From CAYQPF01 sp964419225 (lineage in GTDB: Bacteria; Cloacimonadota; Cloacimonadia; Cloacimonadales; CAYQPF01), in contig CAYQPF010000059.1 of the NCBI GenBank assembly GCA_964419225.1, forward strand, positions 1 through 27,791: 27,791 bases of DNA. The letters are read 5' to 3'. This document shows, piece after piece, positions 25,334 to 27,791 of the stretch. A program made the position numbers and the translations under genes. Every line of letters begins with the position of its first letter. The first letter of the stretch is position 1. The notes under the pieces were generated by a model. The model was not told where the DNA came from and searched no databases. It saw only the letters and a program-made list of their open reading frames with translations.

Positions 25334-26185
25334 ATGAAGAGAGTAGAAGCCAAAACATTGTTAGTGACAAATAAAGGACCATCGGAATGGTTTGGCGTTA
25401 AATATAATTTCAATATTTACCGGGGTTGCAGTCACAATTGTATCTATTGTGATTCCCGGAGTGAATGTTATCAGATCGATGATTTTCTTGATATTACCGT
25501 TAAAACAAATGCCGTGGAATTATTGAATTCAGAATTGGGGAGAAAGAGAAGCAAAGGTTTATTGGGAACCGGAGCAATGAGTGATCCATATTTGCCTTTA
25601 GAGAAGGAATTGGAATTAACCCGCAAATGTTTGATGGCAATTTGGGATCATAATTATGGGTTGCATATGGTCACCAAGAGCTGTCTCATCGAACGTGATA
25701 TAGATTTACTGCAGGATTTGAGCAGTATCCACTGTTCGGTGGCGATGACAGTTACTTCTGCTTATGATGAATTATCTGCTAAGGTGGAACCTTTTGCTCC
25801 TTTATCTTCTGAAAGATTTAAAACCCTCCGTAAATTAAAAGACAGCAATATCTACACAGGACTCCTGCTGATGCCGGTTCTGCCCTTTCTGCAGGACAAT
25901 AAGACTAATATCGGGTTGATCATCGAAAAAGCACATCAGGCCGGTGTGGATTTTATTTTTCCCTGGTTTTCGGTCACTTTACGGGACAGGCAGAGGGAAT
26001 ACTACTACAAAAAGCTGGATGAACTATTCCCTGGTTTACGTAAGAAATATGAAAAAGAGTATCGGCAGAATTATGAGTGTGTGAGCCCGAATAGTCAGAA
26101 GTTATATGAATTCTTTTATGAAGAGTGCGGGAAACGCGGAATCATTACGAGTATGCAGAAACTGCCGTGGGTGGATGATAATTGA
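25334..26185 (+). CDS. SPL-family radical SAM protein
   Basis: A 283-residue cytoplasmic radical SAM enzyme of the COG1533 / spore-photoproduct-lyase-like family. The cluster motif is CSHNCIYC (Cys32, Cys36, Cys39), preceded by NFNIYRG as usual in this family ('YN.YRGC.H.C.YC'). Next come GTGAMSDPYLPLEKELELTR, the 'T..DPYQP.E....LTR' substrate/SAM region, then LHMVTKS and CSVAMTVTS, and the LLLMPVLPFLQD strand. It lacks a recognisable DNA-binding part and the extra Cys of true spore photoproduct lyase was not found, so a DNA-repair role should not be assumed; related proteins have no known substrate. The binding site is weak (GTGGTGAC). Its partner upstream is the DUF3667 gene. Confidence 0.88.
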   Translation: MKRVEAKTLLVTNKGPSEWFGVKYNFNIYRGCSHNCIYCDSRSECYQIDDFLDITVKTNAVELLNSELGRKRSKGLLGTGAMSDPYLPLEKELELTRKCLMAIWDHNYGLHMVTKSCLIERDIDLLQDLSSIHCSVAMTVTSAYDELSAKVEPFAPLSSERFKTLRKLKDSNIYTGLLLMPVLPFLQDNKTNIGLIIEKAHQAGVDFIFPWFSVTLRDRQREYYYKKLDELFPGLRKKYEKEYRQNYECVSPNSQKLYEFFYEECGKRGIITSMQKLPWVDDN

Positions 26186-26194
26186 GAATTAGGT

Positions 26195-26256
26195 AAAGTC
26201 ATGAGTCCACAGTCATGAGTCCTGAGTTGGTGGGGAAGAGACGCTTTCCCGAGAGT
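26195..26256 (+). repeat. D-A composite repeat, copy 2
   Basis: AAAGTCATGAGTCCACAGTC is identical to 1965-1984. It continues ATGAGTCCTGAGTTGGTGGG, then GAAGAGACGCTTTCCCGAGA. It begins 10 bp after the SPL gene stop and reads in gene sense. The CTCACACAGAGG half of A is replaced here by a GTTTTTAACAGGG continuation. Confidence 0.78.
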
Positions 26257-26321
26257 TTTTAACAGGGATATCCAGGATGAACAGGATTTACGAGTGGTCA
26301 GATTTAGGGGTTAAGGTGGAA

Positions 26322-26396
26322 ATTGCGTATAAATAGACCCGGCATTCATGCCGGGGAGTAGAATTAAAAACATCTCCCAACCGGCTTTAGCCCAAC
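26322..26396 (+). repeat. Element C, copy 2
   Basis: GCGTATAAATAGACCCGGCA, TCATGCCGGGG, then AATTAAAAACATCTCCCAAC and CGGCTTTAGCC. The hairpin stem CCCGGCAT/ATGCCGGG is unchanged from copy 1, while the loop (TC against TT) and the linker have drifted, the pattern expected if the fold is what is kept or if the copies are recent. Confidence 0.82.
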
Positions 26397-26477
26397 TCTC
26401 TACAAAGATTTTGCCCAAAAAATGAAAGAATTTCAGTTGTAAGGTACTATGTATTCAATCCTTTCTGTTTTATAACT

Positions 26478-26540
26478 ATCTGTGATTATCTGCGAATTCT
26501 GTGAAAATCCGTGTTCTATTAAGCGTCCTATACATCGCTT
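26478..26540 (+). repeat. Interspersed module B, copy 3 (divergent)
   Basis: ATCTGTGATTATCTGCGAAT, then TCTGTGAAAATCCGTG, then TTCTATTAAGCGTCC and TATACATCGCTTTTC. The 15-base TTCTATTAAGCGTCC is identical in all three B copies, while the first half has changed. Confidence 0.72.
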
Positions 26541-26764
26541 TTCCAAGATGGCTACACGAATTTCCTTGTTTTTACATTTTCTCTTGACCGAAAGCTTTAG
26601 GGATTCTTAAATTACATCTAATAAAAATTGTTCTGGAGGTATGGAACAAAAGTTGATTGTGAAACTATTCACAAACTGCTTTATTATAAAAAAATAACCT
26701 TGAGTTGCAAATGGAAAAGAAGCTCCGGCGTGACTCTGTAAAAGATCACAAAGGAGAATTGGCC

Positions 26765-27791
26765 ATGTTAAAGCATTTTATTCTTATTTTCGCTATATTA
26801 GTTTTAGGTCTATCCTGTGTTTTTGCATTTGCAAATGGTACAGGAACATCTACGGACCCTTATCAGATAACTACTCCGGCAGATTTGAATTCTGTCCGCA
26901 ATTATTTGGGAACTGCAAATTCCTCCAAATGCTTTAAATTGATGAACAACATCGATTTACTGGCTTATTTGTCATCCGGCGGAGCTGGTTATGCAATGTG
27001 GGGAAGTAATGGATGGCTTCCAATTGGCAACAGTTCAAACTACTTTTACGGTACCTTTGATGCAAACAATTATACGATCAGCAATTTTAGAACCGCCTAC
27101 TATGGAAATTATCATGGGTTATTCGGAATATTAGGAGCAAGTGGTGTCTTAAAGAATGTAGTGCTTGCCAATAATTGTTATATACTGGGAGATTACGAAA
27201 CAGGCTCCCTTTTGGGCCGTAATAATGGTATTGTTCAGAACTGCCGCTCTGCTGCAACTGTCAATATTGGGAATGCAGAATCAGGTGGTGGTCTGGTCGG
27301 TTTCAATACCGGAACAATTATCGGCAGCAGTTTCTCAGGTATAATCATCAGATCCGGCGGTAGTGTCAGTTGTAATAGAATTGGTGGAATAGCAGGCACA
27401 AATGATACAGGAGCTTTGATTATTGAGAGTTCTTCAACAGGAAGTGTTACAGGTAATACCTGGTGTGGTGGATTAGTTGGCTGGAATAATGGCACCATAA
27501 ATCGTTGTTATACAGCAGGTACTATTAACGGAGCACAAAACTCTATCGGAGGAATGGTTGGGCAACATCAGGGTACTATCCTAAACTCTTATTCCAAGGC
27601 AGCCGTATCCGGGGCTCAATACGTAGGCGGTTTAGTTGGCTTCAATTCCGGTAGTACTGTTACGAATTGCTTTTCCACCGGTACCGTCAGCGGTAGTATC
27701 AGAGGTGGTCTTAGCGGTCAGACGGGAGTAATAGTTACAAATTCTTACTGGGATACTCAAACCAGCGGTCTGGCTACTTCTTATGGCGGTA
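26765..27791 (+). CDS. Exported GLUG-repeat beta-helix protein (cut by the right window edge)
   Basis: The frame opens at ATG 26765 (AAAGGAG 8 bases upstream) and stays open for 342 codons to the right edge. Residues 1-21 are a signal peptide (MLKHFILIFAILVLGLSCVF-A). Then comes the 'NGTGTSTDPYQITTPADLNS' opening typical of GLUG adhesin-like proteins, with NNIDL, a WLPIGN segment and YGTFDANNYTISNF. From about 27112 there are eight GLUG-type units, including GGLVGFNTGTI, GGIAGTND, GGLVGWNNGTINRCYTAGTI, GGMVGQHQGTILNSYSKAAV, GGLVGFNSGSTVTNCFSTGT and the closing NSYWDTQTSG. Such repeats stack into a right-handed beta-helix on the cell surface, for adhesion or cell-cell contact. Whether it carries a sorting tail like the two peptidases cannot be seen. 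Confidence 0.9.
   Translation, partial: MLKHFILIFAILVLGLSCVFAFANGTGTSTDPYQITTPADLNSVRNYLGTANSSKCFKLMNNIDLLAYLSSGGAGYAMWGSNGWLPIGNSSNYFYGTFDANNYTISNFRTAYYGNYHGLFGILGASGVLKNVVLANNCYILGDYETGSLLGRNNGIVQNCRSAATVNIGNAESGGGLVGFNTGTIIGSSFSGIIIRSGGSVSCNRIGGIAGTNDTGALIIESSSTGSVTGNTWCGGLVGWNNGTINRCYTAGTINGAQNSIGGMVGQHQGTILNSYSKAAVSGAQYVGGLVGFNSGSTVTNCFSTGTVSGSIRGGLSGQTGVIVTNSYWDTQTSGLATSYGG

Larger units (their letters stand above)
26186..26764. other. 579-bp intergenic region packed with D, A, C and B modules
   Basis: No gene. From left to right: a D-A composite (26195-26256), GGATATCCAGGATGAACAGG text (26265-26284), element C (26322-26396), unique DNA, a shortened module B (26478-26540), and about 180 bp of AT-rich unique DNA leading to the GLUG gene. 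All four major repeat modules of the window occur here in one gap. AAAGGAG (26750-26756) serves the next gene; no promoter of good spacing was found. Confidence 0.6.

Noticed and set aside
25334..26185. Calling the SPL-family gene spore photoproduct lyase (splB)
   Set aside because: The family-specific extra Cys and full length were not found and nothing suggests spores; the broader family name is safer.
26700..26764. Possible riboswitch before the GLUG gene
   Set aside because: No match to a riboswitch core that I know; only a plain leader with AAAGGAG.

Overview
The window looks like a chromosomal segment of an AT-rich bacterium of the Fibrobacteres-Chlorobi-Bacteroidetes (FCB) superphylum, most likely a Cloacimonadota-type fermenter. 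This is inferred from two secreted peptidases with 'YPNPFNP / GVYFY' C-terminal sorting domains (type IX secretion style), a gingipain-family protease, a multi-domain endonuclease I, a GLUG-repeat surface protein and TPR-rich envelope proteins. No rRNA, tRNA, CRISPR array, transposase or phage gene was seen.

Layout. 1-1907: end of a nucleotide-sugar block, with galE (cut by the left edge) and a wecB-type UDP-GlcNAc 2-epimerase. 2481-6398: a tight pair of a single-domain PAS protein and a 1185-residue exported TPR protein. 6716-8624: coaBC overlapping an SDR oxidoreductase. 9057-10193: an outer-membrane barrel-like protein with two acidic DxDxDG loops. 10372-11279: an overlapping DUF6922 / AbiEii-like nucleotidyltransferase pair that resembles a toxin-antitoxin module. 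11450-15160 (minus): a giant secreted endonuclease I with FN3, lamin-tail and Kre9/KNH-like domains. 15908-18784: a secreted M28 zinc peptidase. 18872-20601 (minus): a two-gene operon of a TIGR04076-like Cys-rich protein and a fucose-isomerase-like (COG2407) protein. 20781-24488: a secreted C25 (gingipain-like) peptidase. 24525-26185: a DUF3667 membrane protein and an SPL-family radical SAM protein. 26765 to the right edge: the start of a GLUG-repeat exported protein.

How it fits together: three large secreted hydrolases (DNase, M28 exopeptidase, C25 endopeptidase), a barrel protein and a beta-helical surface protein suggest a scavenger that degrades external protein and DNA and imports the products. 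CoaBC, GalE and WecB are housekeeping or envelope-sugar functions.

The most unusual aspect is the spaces between genes. Nearly every gap over 150 bp is assembled from the same few short modules: A, around GAGACGCTTTTCGAGA plus CTCACACAGAGGCACAGAG; B, around ATCTGCGATTATCAGCGAAT plus TTCTATTAAGCGTCC; C, a 75-bp element with a CCCGGCAT/ATGCCGGG hairpin; D, around GTCATGAGTC...GAGTTGG. They recur in different orders and orientations, sometimes as inverted pairs, and several begin just after stop codons. They form a mosaic, non-coding repeat system that the genes do not explain.
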